Origin: Clostridiales bacterium
GTDB lineage: Bacteria > Bacillota > Clostridia > Saccharofermentanales > Saccharofermentanaceae
Direction: 5' to 3'
Assembly: GCA_017513085.1 (NCBI GenBank)
Contig: JAFWDK010000019.1
Coordinates: 1 to 64,000 of the forward strand
Length of the DNA stretch: 64,000 nt
The first letter of the stretch is position 1; every line of letters begins with the position of its first letter. Position numbers and translations under genes: made by a program. Below, one piece after another: positions 7,446 through 14,969 of the stretch. The notes under the pieces are model-generated. The model was not told the origin of the DNA and made no database searches. It saw nothing but the letters and a program-made list of their open reading frames with translations.

Positions 7446-8309
7446 ATGAAAAACGAAAAGCCCGTTATCTTATACTTCGGAATCGTCCTTCTCGCCGCAG
7501 TCGTTCTTTCGTGCGGCCTCACCTTTATCACGTTCCCATACCACAAAGAAACCACCTCGTACGAAGAGAAACGAGCAAGAGAAGAAGCCGCCATCAATAA
7601 AGTCGAATCCGCCGTTGTACGAGGACTCCAAAACATGGACGCAAAGGAAATCAGAGAGTGCTTTTCGAGCAAAGTACAGAGCACATGCAACGACCTGGAT
7701 CAGGGTATCGAATATCTTCTGAGGAACTTTGGCAACGCCGAAATCAAAATCATCGACGACAGTTACGGCACGTTCAGCGGCAACTCCGTCGTGATCCTCG
7801 ATGTCACATGCAGCCTCCGCATCAAAGACGACACCTACAATCTGGCCTGGATACAATACTATGAGAGCGCGAAAGATCCTGATCTGCTCGGCGTGTATTC
7901 CATGTCGATCTCCTTTGGCTATAGCAAAGCAACTCCGATTGAAATCGCCGGCATCTACACCCCACGCCGCGATGATGTCACAGGAGTTCTCCTCGCAATT
8001 CGGGACATCTCCCAGAAGCGCGGCACCGTCCCCACGGAAGATTCCGTCTACGTCGAAAGCACTTGGGCGTATATTTTTGATCCGGATTTTCTTGACTCGC
8101 TTAATGAGAAGGAAAAGCGCGACATGTTCGGATTTTTCATCAACCAAACAATTGATTACCACAACCAGATCCGCCTCACAACGACCCCCGACGGCTCAAT
8201 CGTGCAAGTCGAATTTAACGACATGAACCTTCACGGCACACTCAGCCTGCGCATCAACAACGAAAACCTGATCAATGCAGTCAACTTCAAGCCGAGCGTT
8301 GAAGTCTGA
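7446..8309 (+). CDS. DUF5104-like secreted or lipoprotein-like protein
   Basis: A 287-residue protein with an N-terminal hydrophobic segment (VILYFGIVLLAAVVLSCG); VLSC is a loose lipobox. The following region (EEAAINKVESAVVRGLQNMD, LDQGIEYLLRNFGN, NLAWIQYY) recalls DUF5104 proteins, which have an NTF2-like shape and unknown function. I chose the ATG at 7446 because AGGAGGTGG lies 6 bp before it; a GTG at 7437 falls inside that SD. It faces the truncated toxin and is convergent with the acyltransferase. Confidence 0.6.
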   Translation: MKNEKPVILYFGIVLLAAVVLSCGLTFITFPYHKETTSYEEKRAREEAAINKVESAVVRGLQNMDAKEIRECFSSKVQSTCNDLDQGIEYLLRNFGNAEIKIIDDSYGTFSGNSVVILDVTCSLRIKDDTYNLAWIQYYESAKDPDLLGVYSMSISFGYSKATPIEIAGIYTPRRDDVTGVLLAIRDISQKRGTVPTEDSVYVESTWAYIFDPDFLDSLNEKEKRDMFGFFINQTIDYHNQIRLTTTPDGSIVQVEFNDMNLHGTLSLRINNENLINAVNFKPSVEV

Positions 8310-8378
8310 CATTATGGTTCACGTATTGATATCATCTATTTTTTATGTAAACTTTCTGCAAATACACCAATAGTGCAA

Positions 8379-9470
8379 TTATCCCTTCTTCTTCACTCCC
8401 ATCAAAGCCGCCAGCACCCGGCTTCGTACAACAAGCTCGGCGGCGGCTAGTGACAGGATGTAGGATAGGACTACAGGCGCGAGGAACAAGAGAATGGTCT
8501 GGCCATGAAGTGGTTCGGAAAGAAAGTACTGGGTGAGCACCACAAACAGATAGTGGAGGCTGAATATGGCGAAGGATCGTGAAGAGAAATATCCGGTGAT
8601 CTTGTTCTGAAAATCGAACTTTGCTTTTCCAAAGCCAAGAAGTCCGAGAATCGTGAACCATTCTGCCAGGAACTTCATGCAGGTATTGGCGAAAGCAAGA
8701 TCTTTTCCTGACCAGATAAACAGATATACATTCAGGACGCCACACAATACTCCGACGCCTAAGATCCATGCGCAATGTTTCCGGAGTTTCTCCACCACCT
8801 CTTCCCTTGAGAACACATAGTAACCCAGAAGAAAAAGATAGGTATATTCCATAAGGCTTTTGCCACCTATAGACAACACCTCACTCAATAACGGAAGTGG
8901 GATCCCCATGCAAAGAACAGCCCACAAAGGCAGGGACTTCAGCGATTTACGCATAGACACATCTTTTTCGGAAGAAAGTTTCCGGATCACAAGGATCACG
9001 CCGAGTGATACAAGCGAGATCACGAAAAGATATAGGAGGAACCAGAACTGCCCGAAGGAGAAGCCGCCGTCGGCACCGGTAAGGTCAGTAAACTTCGTGA
9101 AAAAAACAGCATAGTGAGCGAAGAAACTTTTATCATAATACTGGTGATAACAATCGGCCAGATACGTCAGAACCGGCATAAACACCAGCGTCCCGAAACA
9201 TAGCGGAACCAGGAGACGCTTCACACGCTCGGAAAGATACTGTCGGGGAGTTCTTCTAGACAAAGCGAAGCGCGTACTCATCCCTGCTATAAAGAAGAGC
9301 AGCGGCATGAGGAATGCACTGAAAAACACGATAAAGCTGCTATATACCCGGTTTCCTTCGAAGAAGATGTAGTTGGGCTCGCTCCACGTGTTCCACGCCA
9401 TGGCCACATGATACGGAATCAGTATCAGTATCGCTGCCCATCTGAGATTATCAATGTAATACTTGCGCAT
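8379..9470 (-). CDS. Acyltransferase 3 family membrane protein
   Basis: A 363-residue protein with about ten membrane segments. The N-terminus YYIDNLRWAAILILIPYHVA carries the acyltransferase-3 signature (D-N-L-R-W and the invariant His in the first segment), followed by FFIAGMSTRFALSRRTPRQY with the conserved Arg-rich cytosolic loop. Such enzymes move acetyl or other acyl groups onto surface sugars or lipids; the acceptor here is unknown. The SD GGGAG lies 9 bp before the ATG. It is convergent with the DUF5104-like gene. The neighbourhood gives no clear pathway. Confidence 0.8.
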   Translation of the reverse strand: MRKYYIDNLRWAAILILIPYHVAMAWNTWSEPNYIFFEGNRVYSSFIVFFSAFLMPLLFFIAGMSTRFALSRRTPRQYLSERVKRLLVPLCFGTLVFMPVLTYLADCYHQYYDKSFFAHYAVFFTKFTDLTGADGGFSFGQFWFLLYLFVISLVSLGVILVIRKLSSEKDVSMRKSLKSLPLWAVLCMGIPLPLLSEVLSIGGKSLMEYTYLFLLGYYVFSREEVVEKLRKHCAWILGVGVLCGVLNVYLFIWSGKDLAFANTCMKFLAEWFTILGLLGFGKAKFDFQNKITGYFSSRSFAIFSLHYLFVVLTQYFLSEPLHGQTILLFLAPVVLSYILSLAAAELVVRSRVLAALMGVKKKG

Positions 9471-9568
9471 CTGCTGTTCTCCCTACTCGGTCTTTTGCAC
9501 ATTTTAACCCGAACGATATTAAGAAGACCTTAAGTAGCAAGCGCAAGGTGAAATACGTAGTCGTTTTC

Positions 9569-10060
9569 TCACATTCCCGGACCCGGATAATAGGTTGTCG
9601 GAGCCGGATTCTTGGGTTCCGTTTTACTTGTCAGAGCAACTATGACCCAGAGGATCGCGGTAACGATCGTCATTAACAAAGGCAAGATCGTAGCTTCGAC
9701 CAGAGGAGTAAAATCACCGAGCAGCTGATCCAGGTTCCAGGCACTCAAAAAGCAGAGAAGCACGCCCATGAAAGCCAGGCCGTTCGTCACGCCTTCCCAG
9801 ATAATATAACTCTTTCTCTTCTTCTTTTTCACAAAAGCAACGATACAGAAGATCATAAGCAGAAGTGCAAGCAGGCTTCCGACAACAGAAAAGAACATGA
9901 TACCGAATTCTCTTCCTGCTACATCACGATCCAATCTTCTATCGCTGTAGAAAAAAAGCGAGATCGCGCTACCGACAAAACCTATTCCCAACGGTACCGT
10001 CTGCAGAGTAAACAACGCTAAACTGGTAAGAATATGAAGGATCAGATTCGTAACTTTCAT
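9569..10060 (-). CDS. Four-helix membrane protein of unknown function
   Basis: A 163-residue protein with four hydrophobic segments (near residues 6-35, 57-80, 93-112 and 125-147) and a Pro-rich tail ending PAPTTYYPGPGM. A basic KKKKRKS loop follows the second helix. I do not recognise a family. AGAGGTG lies before the ATG at 10060, which I prefer to an upstream in-frame start at 10093. Confidence 0.55.
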   Translation of the reverse strand: MKVTNLILHILTSLALFTLQTVPLGIGFVGSAISLFFYSDRRLDRDVAGREFGIMFFSVVGSLLALLLMIFCIVAFVKKKKRKSYIIWEGVTNGLAFMGVLLCFLSAWNLDQLLGDFTPLVEATILPLLMTIVTAILWVIVALTSKTEPKNPAPTTYYPGPGM

Positions 10061-10133
10061 ATGGACACCTCTTAAATAATTCGATAATAGCATCAGGCCA
10101 TTTCAAAGTAAATAGCGGCAGTGCTTTTCAAGC

Positions 10134-11408
10134 CTACACGTAATCACTGAACACTTGGTTTGCCAGATCAAATCCTTTTTCTGTCAGTCGGTATCCGCCT
10201 TCGGTCTTCTCCACCAGACCGGATTGGATTTCTTTTTCTAATTCTTCTCCAAAAGCACTCTCCACGCTGCATCCGAACCGCTTCTCGAACACCTGCCCCT
10301 CCACGCCTTTTCCGGTCCGGAACGCGAGCATCATGAACTCTTTCTTCTTCTCTTCCGATGTGAGTTTCTCTTCGACTTCGTAGATGTCATCTTTCACGAC
10401 TTCACCTTTCACCCCGTCCGCGACAAACGAACCGATATACTCTTCGATCGTTTCGGCTTTGTGCGTGCCTCGCTCATCGTCGAGATAATAATGCGCGCCC
10501 AAGCCAAAAGCATAATAATTCTCCGCCCGCCAGTACATCATATTATGCCGGCTTTCAAAACCAGACTTAGCCATATTACTGATCTCATAATGTGAATACC
10601 CCTGCGTCCGCAGAGTGTTCACCACCAGGTGGTACAGTTCCCTGTCCTCTTCCTGGGACACGTACTTTTCGATATCCCCGTCATAACGTGCATACATCGG
10701 CGTGCCCTCTTCGAGGATCAGGGAATATAACGAAACATGCGGGATCTCCTGCTGAAGAAAAAAGGAAAGCGTCGACTCCACCGCCGCGCGGCTCTGACCC
10801 GGGATCCCGAGCATCATGTCACAACTGATATTCTGAAACCCCGTTCCTTTCGCATCAAACACCGCCTGCCGAGCCGTCGCGGCGTCATGGATCCGTCCTA
10901 AAGCAGTAAGTACAGAATCATCGAGGCTTTGGATCCCGATCGAAAGCCGGTTCACTCCGGCCTCACGGAATCCTCGAAGCTTCTCTTCATCGATCGTTCC
11001 GGGATTCGCTTCCAGCGTGATCTCGCAGTCCTCAGAAAGAGTAAACACCTTACGTAGCGCCCCAAGGATCTTTTCCACCTGCAAAGGAGAAAGAAGCGAT
11101 GGCGTGCCACCGCCGAAATAAACCGAAGTCAGCTCCGACTTGTTCTCTCCCCAAAATTTCTCTGATAGTCCGATCTCCCGGCAGAGTGCCTCCACGTACT
11201 CAGGTATCTGATCTACGCACGACGGAAAAGAAAGAAAGTCGCAATAGGCACACTTTCTCACACAAAAAGGGATATGAATATACGCCGCATGAGCATCGGT
11301 ATGCGCCAACGCGCGATACTGATGCGTCTCACCACCGTCACGGGTCTGCTTCTTCGCGCAGCCCTGAGGCGCCGCGTCATCACTGTTTCTGCCATCACGC
11401 GCTTCCAT
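10134..11408 (-). CDS. hemW: Radical SAM heme chaperone HemW
   Basis: A 424-residue HemW/HemN-like protein. It has the radical SAM cluster motif CVRKCAYC after YIHIPFC, then SVYFGGGTPSLLS, ITLEANPGT, NRLSIGIQSLDD and the HemW C-terminal winged-helix-like part. HemW proteins deliver heme and lack coproporphyrinogen oxidase activity. About 42 charged residues precede the usual start of the family (YIHIPFC) and hold no obvious domain. The ATG at 11408 has GTGAGG upstream; a GTG at 11420 overlaps the stop of the DUF4276 gene. hemW is thus tightly coupled to the ATPase/DUF4276 pair, an unusual partner. Confidence 0.9.
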   Translation of the reverse strand: MEARDGRNSDDAAPQGCAKKQTRDGGETHQYRALAHTDAHAAYIHIPFCVRKCAYCDFLSFPSCVDQIPEYVEALCREIGLSEKFWGENKSELTSVYFGGGTPSLLSPLQVEKILGALRKVFTLSEDCEITLEANPGTIDEEKLRGFREAGVNRLSIGIQSLDDSVLTALGRIHDAATARQAVFDAKGTGFQNISCDMMLGIPGQSRAAVESTLSFFLQQEIPHVSLYSLILEEGTPMYARYDGDIEKYVSQEEDRELYHLVVNTLRTQGYSHYEISNMAKSGFESRHNMMYWRAENYYAFGLGAHYYLDDERGTHKAETIEEYIGSFVADGVKGEVVKDDIYEVEEKLTSEEKKKEFMMLAFRTGKGVEGQVFEKRFGCSVESAFGEELEKEIQSGLVEKTEGGYRLTEKGFDLANQVFSDYV

Positions 11409-11416
11409 ACCCGGCC

Positions 11417-12082
11417 TCACGCTTTCATTGCGTCTTTGATCGCCGCGGTAAATGCAACTTGAAAGTTTTTAAAGCTCGGCGAAACATTATTCCCCGGAAG
11501 CATATACTTAGAGATCTTCTCTGCCCAGGTCGACTTATACTGTCCGATAGCAGGATAACCGATCCGCTTGATCTTCTCCGACTTTTCATGGAGAAGTACA
11601 TCACAGAGAACTTCCCAAGTCCCGCAGACACTATCCTGCTCGTACTCACGCAGTCTTACCATATCCGCATCCGGATAAGCCAGTAATATCGCATTCTGAT
11701 CCGCCAGCATCCAGCTCTCCATCTCTTCCACGGAAATACCGATAACGGTTCGAAGCCCCGGCGCATACTTTTTGCAGGTATTACGGAGCCGGGTCCTGAT
11801 CTCTTCCGGATCATGGTCATCCGAATCCATACACACGATCACGATCGTAGATGTTCCCGCATAGACTTTATCGTACGCACGAAGTTTCGAAGGAAGCAGC
11901 TCCAGAAGGCCCGCAGCAAAAGGCTCCGGCTTTGCGTCCGGATCGTTCGGCCAGTATCCGCAACCACGATGAGGACGAAGAAAACAAGAATACTCCGTCT
12001 TGTTTTCTCTAAGGATACACTCGGTCAGGCGCTTGATCACCATGCCGCCGGATCTGTCCTCACTCAGTATTTCGATTCGCAT
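11417..12082 (-). CDS. DUF4276 family protein, Toprim-like
   Basis: A 221-residue protein. MRIEILSEDRSGG at the start and IVIVCMDSDDHDP in the middle form an acidic layout (an early Glu followed by a DxD-type motif) like Toprim nucleases, and EEMESWMLAD is typical of DUF4276. AAGGAAGGA lies before the ATG, and the gene starts 14 bp after the ATPase gene. ATPase plus Toprim-like partner is the plan of OLD/Gabija-like and PARIS defence systems (in PARIS the pair is AAA15 ATPase plus DUF4435). A nuclease effector held or triggered by the ATPase is the likely role, by inference. It overlaps the possible GTG start of hemW. Confidence 0.65.
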   Translation of the reverse strand: MRIEILSEDRSGGMVIKRLTECILRENKTEYSCFLRPHRGCGYWPNDPDAKPEPFAAGLLELLPSKLRAYDKVYAGTSTIVIVCMDSDDHDPEEIRTRLRNTCKKYAPGLRTVIGISVEEMESWMLADQNAILLAYPDADMVRLREYEQDSVCGTWEVLCDVLLHEKSEKIKRIGYPAIGQYKSTWAEKISKYMLPGNNVSPSFKNFQVAFTAAIKDAMKA

Positions 12083-12096
12083 TCTCTGTCCTTCCT

Positions 12097-13290
12097 TTAG
12101 TCGTCAAAATGTCCGGCGTACCAGATCGCGCCCATGCCTACACCCTGATGGTACATCTCGTTTACGATCGGCATGGACCCTGCGCACTTGATATCGATCT
12201 TGTCCGCCTCGGAACCCATAGCACGCGAGAATACCCATATCTCGCCCGGAGACATATTCTCCAGGATATACGGATTATGCGTCGTGAAGATGATCTGGCA
12301 CTGCGGATTGGAAAGCGAGAAAGATCGCATCTCACGAGCCAGCGCATCCACCATATCGTGATACAGACCCTCGTCCGGAGACTCCATAAGCAGCAAAGGT
12401 TTCGGATTCGGATCCGAAAGCAGAAGCAGGAACGTCCCGAGGATATCCGGCTTTTTAAAGAAACTGATCACATCCGTCTCATCTTTACCGGAAAGTCCCG
12501 GGATCACTTCGATGCACTTGGCGATCAACTCTTTGTATCTTCCCGGGAATTCTTTCTTCATATAAAGAAGAACATTTCTGGCATTGGAACCTTCACAGTT
12601 CAGATGCTTATGTCCGCCCGGAGTCACATCTTCCGGGATCTGCGTAATATGATCTTTCTTAAACTCGACGAAGAACCATCCCATGATCTCCCGATAGGTA
12701 CGGTTCACGAAATAGTACTGCTTTACCGCTCCAAAAGCATGCAGCGCGGAGGTCTGGGAGTCATTCATCTCCGCTTCCATTTTCTGTCCGTCATGACGGA
12801 TAAAACCGGCTCCGCTCGAAAAAGAAAGGATCTCTTCCGGCTCTTCCATATTCTTTGTCCAAAGACGCAGGATCTCTTTCTCAAAATGCGGCTTGCCATG
12901 CACGTTGCAAGCTAAAACAAGCTTATATTCACAATACACTTTCTCTTGCGTTTTCGGATGAGTAAAAAGAAAGCACATCGTCGCGGTCACCGGTTTTTCC
13001 GGGTCCAAAGCAAGGTTCAAAAAACCGCTTCTTCCCGACTCCGTCGAAGCCACGACAGGCCCCTTGATAACAGTGGATTGAACGAAGGAAAGAAAAGAGA
13101 AAAACATCGTCTTTCCGGAATGGTTTCGTCCGATCAAAGCCTCCATCCCGTTCAATGGATGCGCCGTTTCCACACCGGCCTCAAAAGCAAGAGATGACTG
13201 CGAAGGCGCATTGCGGATATCCTCCAAAAGCGCGCCGATACAGTCATCTTGAAATAGTCCAAAGTTTTCGATCCTGACTCCTAGTAACAT
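12097..13290 (-). CDS. AAA15/OLD-like ABC-type ATPase
   Basis: A 397-residue ATPase of the SMC/Rad50/OLD group. The start VRIENFGLF is the usual first strand, GRNHSGKT is the Walker A motif, LLLMESPDEGLY the Walker B/D-loop (with ESPDEG in place of DEPE), and IIFTTHNPYIL the H-loop. The middle part is variable, as in AAA15 proteins of defence pairs. The ATG at 13290 has GAGG 11 bp upstream; a GTG at 13299 is too close to it. The gene is followed within 14 bp by the DUF4276 gene, suggesting one functional pair: ATPase sensor plus Toprim-like effector. Confidence 0.75.
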   Translation of the reverse strand: MLLGVRIENFGLFQDDCIGALLEDIRNAPSQSSLAFEAGVETAHPLNGMEALIGRNHSGKTMFFSFLSFVQSTVIKGPVVASTESGRSGFLNLALDPEKPVTATMCFLFTHPKTQEKVYCEYKLVLACNVHGKPHFEKEILRLWTKNMEEPEEILSFSSGAGFIRHDGQKMEAEMNDSQTSALHAFGAVKQYYFVNRTYREIMGWFFVEFKKDHITQIPEDVTPGGHKHLNCEGSNARNVLLYMKKEFPGRYKELIAKCIEVIPGLSGKDETDVISFFKKPDILGTFLLLLSDPNPKPLLLMESPDEGLYHDMVDALAREMRSFSLSNPQCQIIFTTHNPYILENMSPGEIWVFSRAMGSEADKIDIKCAGSMPIVNEMYHQGVGMGAIWYAGHFDD

Positions 13291-13363
13291 GTGATCCACA
13301 TCCTCGACTTTCGAAACTCTCCTGTCTCGTGAACCCCATCCGCCAGACAGGACTTGATATGTA

Positions 13364-13837
13364 TTACTTCAGTTCCTTGAGATCTTTCTGGATACGAACG
13401 AGCATATCTGTCAGCTCATTCTCCACTTCCTTCAGTCTCTTTCTGGCATAGTCGAGAGATCTTGCATAGATCTGCTCCGACTGCTGGTTGGCATCCGCCA
13501 GGATCTGATCGCCCTGCTCTTTAGCAAGAAGCGTGATCTGGTGCTCATCCACCATGATCGCCTGTCTCTGCTCCGACTCACGAAGGATACTCTCCGCCTT
13601 CTGACGAGCGCTGGCAACGACTTGACGGTTCTGTTCCACGATCCACTTTGCCTGCTTCACTTCCGACGGGAAGCTTGCACGGATCTGCTTGATCCAGTAC
13701 AGCGCATCGGCCCGGTCGACCAGGCAGTTATCTGAAAACGGCACACTCTTGGCCTGTTCGATCGTAGCCTGAAGCTGATCGAGCAATTCGTATAGATCCT
13801 TATCTGTTGTTCTTACATTTCCATTTGCATCCGGCAT
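13364..13837 (-). CDS. Coiled-coil protein (DivIVA/F0-b-like)
   Basis: A 157-residue soluble, strongly helical protein: LYELLDQLQATIEQAKSVPF, then AKWIVEQNRQVVASARQKAE and LAKEQGDQILADANQQSEQI. The heptad and Ala-rich pattern is like the coiled coil of ATP-synthase b subunits and DivIVA, so automated pipelines often call it ATPase, but no ATP site is seen. Genes of this kind commonly follow coaD in Clostridia. GGGAGG lies before the ATG at 13837, 13 bp after the coaD stop. Role unknown, possibly structural. Confidence 0.6.
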   Translation of the reverse strand: MPDANGNVRTTDKDLYELLDQLQATIEQAKSVPFSDNCLVDRADALYWIKQIRASFPSEVKQAKWIVEQNRQVVASARQKAESILRESEQRQAIMVDEHQITLLAKEQGDQILADANQQSEQIYARSLDYARKRLKEVENELTDMLVRIQKDLKELK

Positions 13838-13850
13838 AGGAAAACCTCCC

Positions 13851-14348
13851 TTATGATTTCTCCGCTTGCTTTTCAAGCATTTTCTTATGAACCATATCTT
13901 CTACGGCCGGTACTACCATTCTGGAGATATCGCCGCCATAATATGCAACTTCCTTAATGATCGAGGAGCTGGTAAAAGCAAGATCCGCCCGGCAAGGCAG
14001 GAAGATCACTTGATAGTTGGGAAACATCAGGGTATTCGCGGCATTCATTTCCGCCTCATACCGGAAATCCGACTCGCTTCGAAGACCACGCACGACCGCG
14101 GAAGCATCCAGCTCACGGTACAGGTCAACAAGCAACGACTCTCTGGAGATCACTTCGATATTCGGCACGTCTTTCAGGCAAATCTCTGCCATATGGACGC
14201 GCTCTTCCACCGTAAACAACGAAGTCTTCGCACGGTTCTCCATGATCGCCACCACCAGCTTATCGCAAAGCTGTGCGGAACGTCTCGCTATGTCCATATG
14301 TCCCAAGGAAAACGGGTCAAAGCTTCCCGGAAAGATAAACGTCTTCAC
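13851..14348 (-). CDS. coaD: Phosphopantetheine adenylyltransferase
   Basis: CoaD joins 4'-phosphopantetheine with ATP to give dephospho-CoA, the fourth step of coenzyme A synthesis. The 165-residue protein shows the nucleotidyltransferase signature PGSFDPFSLGHMD, VRGLRSESDFRYE, and the C-terminal SSSIIKEVAYYGGDIS. Length is normal (about 160). It lies 29 bp after rsmD, the usual bacterial order (rsmD-coaD). Confidence 0.95.
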   Translation of the reverse strand: MKTFIFPGSFDPFSLGHMDIARRSAQLCDKLVVAIMENRAKTSLFTVEERVHMAEICLKDVPNIEVISRESLLVDLYRELDASAVVRGLRSESDFRYEAEMNAANTLMFPNYQVIFLPCRADLAFTSSSIIKEVAYYGGDISRMVVPAVEDMVHKKMLEKQAEKS

Positions 14349-14377
14349 CTATGATCTCCTTCTTTACGCATAATTTC

Positions 14378-14935
14378 TTATTCTACGAAGAATGTTATCA
14401 AAGTTGAGCCGTACTTACAACACTTTAAACATGTCATGTTGGTTACATTCTCGTTTATCAATGTATTTGCATCCGACTCCACTATGAAAACCCCGTCGTC
14501 TCTAAGCATTTTATACTTTTCGATTAGTTCGGAAACCGTCTCTGCATACTTCGCCGCCATGGCATACGGAGGGTCCATAAAGATGATATCGAACTTTTCC
14601 CCTTCCTTGCCCAAAAGCCTGACAGCTTCGGCAAAAGGCATCTTCAGCGTCCTCGCCGCATCGGTAAGTTTCGTCTTTTCGAGGTTCTTCTTAATGACCT
14701 GCATACTCTTGCCGGCCTGGTCGATCAACACGGCCGATTCCGCGCCACGGCTCAACGCTTCGATCGCCATCTGCCCGGTCCCCGAAAATACGTCGAGAAA
14801 AGCACTTCCCGGGAGTCTTCCCTGGATACTGGAAAACAGGGCTTCCTTGACCTTATCCGTTGTCGGACGGGTACTGTCGCCCTTCGGCGCCTCCAGGATC
14901 ATCCCTCTGCATTTTCCTGCTACCACACGTGGCAT
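14378..14935 (-). CDS. rsmD: 16S rRNA m2G966 methyltransferase RsmD
   Basis: A 185-residue SAM-dependent methyltransferase. MPRVVAGKCRGMILEAPKG and TRPTTDKVKEALFSSIQ are the RsmD start; FLDVFSGTGQMAIEALSRGA is the SAM-binding motif I; FDIIFMDPPYAM holds the catalytic DPPY motif. It methylates the N2 of G966 in the 30S head. It sits between recG and coaD, the standard order in Firmicutes, and is probably cotranscribed with them. Confidence 0.95.
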   Translation of the reverse strand: MPRVVAGKCRGMILEAPKGDSTRPTTDKVKEALFSSIQGRLPGSAFLDVFSGTGQMAIEALSRGAESAVLIDQAGKSMQVIKKNLEKTKLTDAARTLKMPFAEAVRLLGKEGEKFDIIFMDPPYAMAAKYAETVSELIEKYKMLRDDGVFIVESDANTLINENVTNMTCLKCCKYGSTLITFFVE

Positions 14936-14969
14936 CTTTTACTTTCCCCTTTCGATCTCCGTCATTTTC

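Noticed and set aside
7340..7690. 116-codon minus-strand frame beside the truncated toxin
   Set aside because: It lies opposite the well-supported gene at 7446 and in a different frame from the toxin homology.
13321..13351. Terminator between the coiled-coil gene and the ATPase gene
   Set aside because: CCTGTCT/AGACAGG arms form a 7-bp stem, but the minus strand continues AGAGTTTCG with no T tract.
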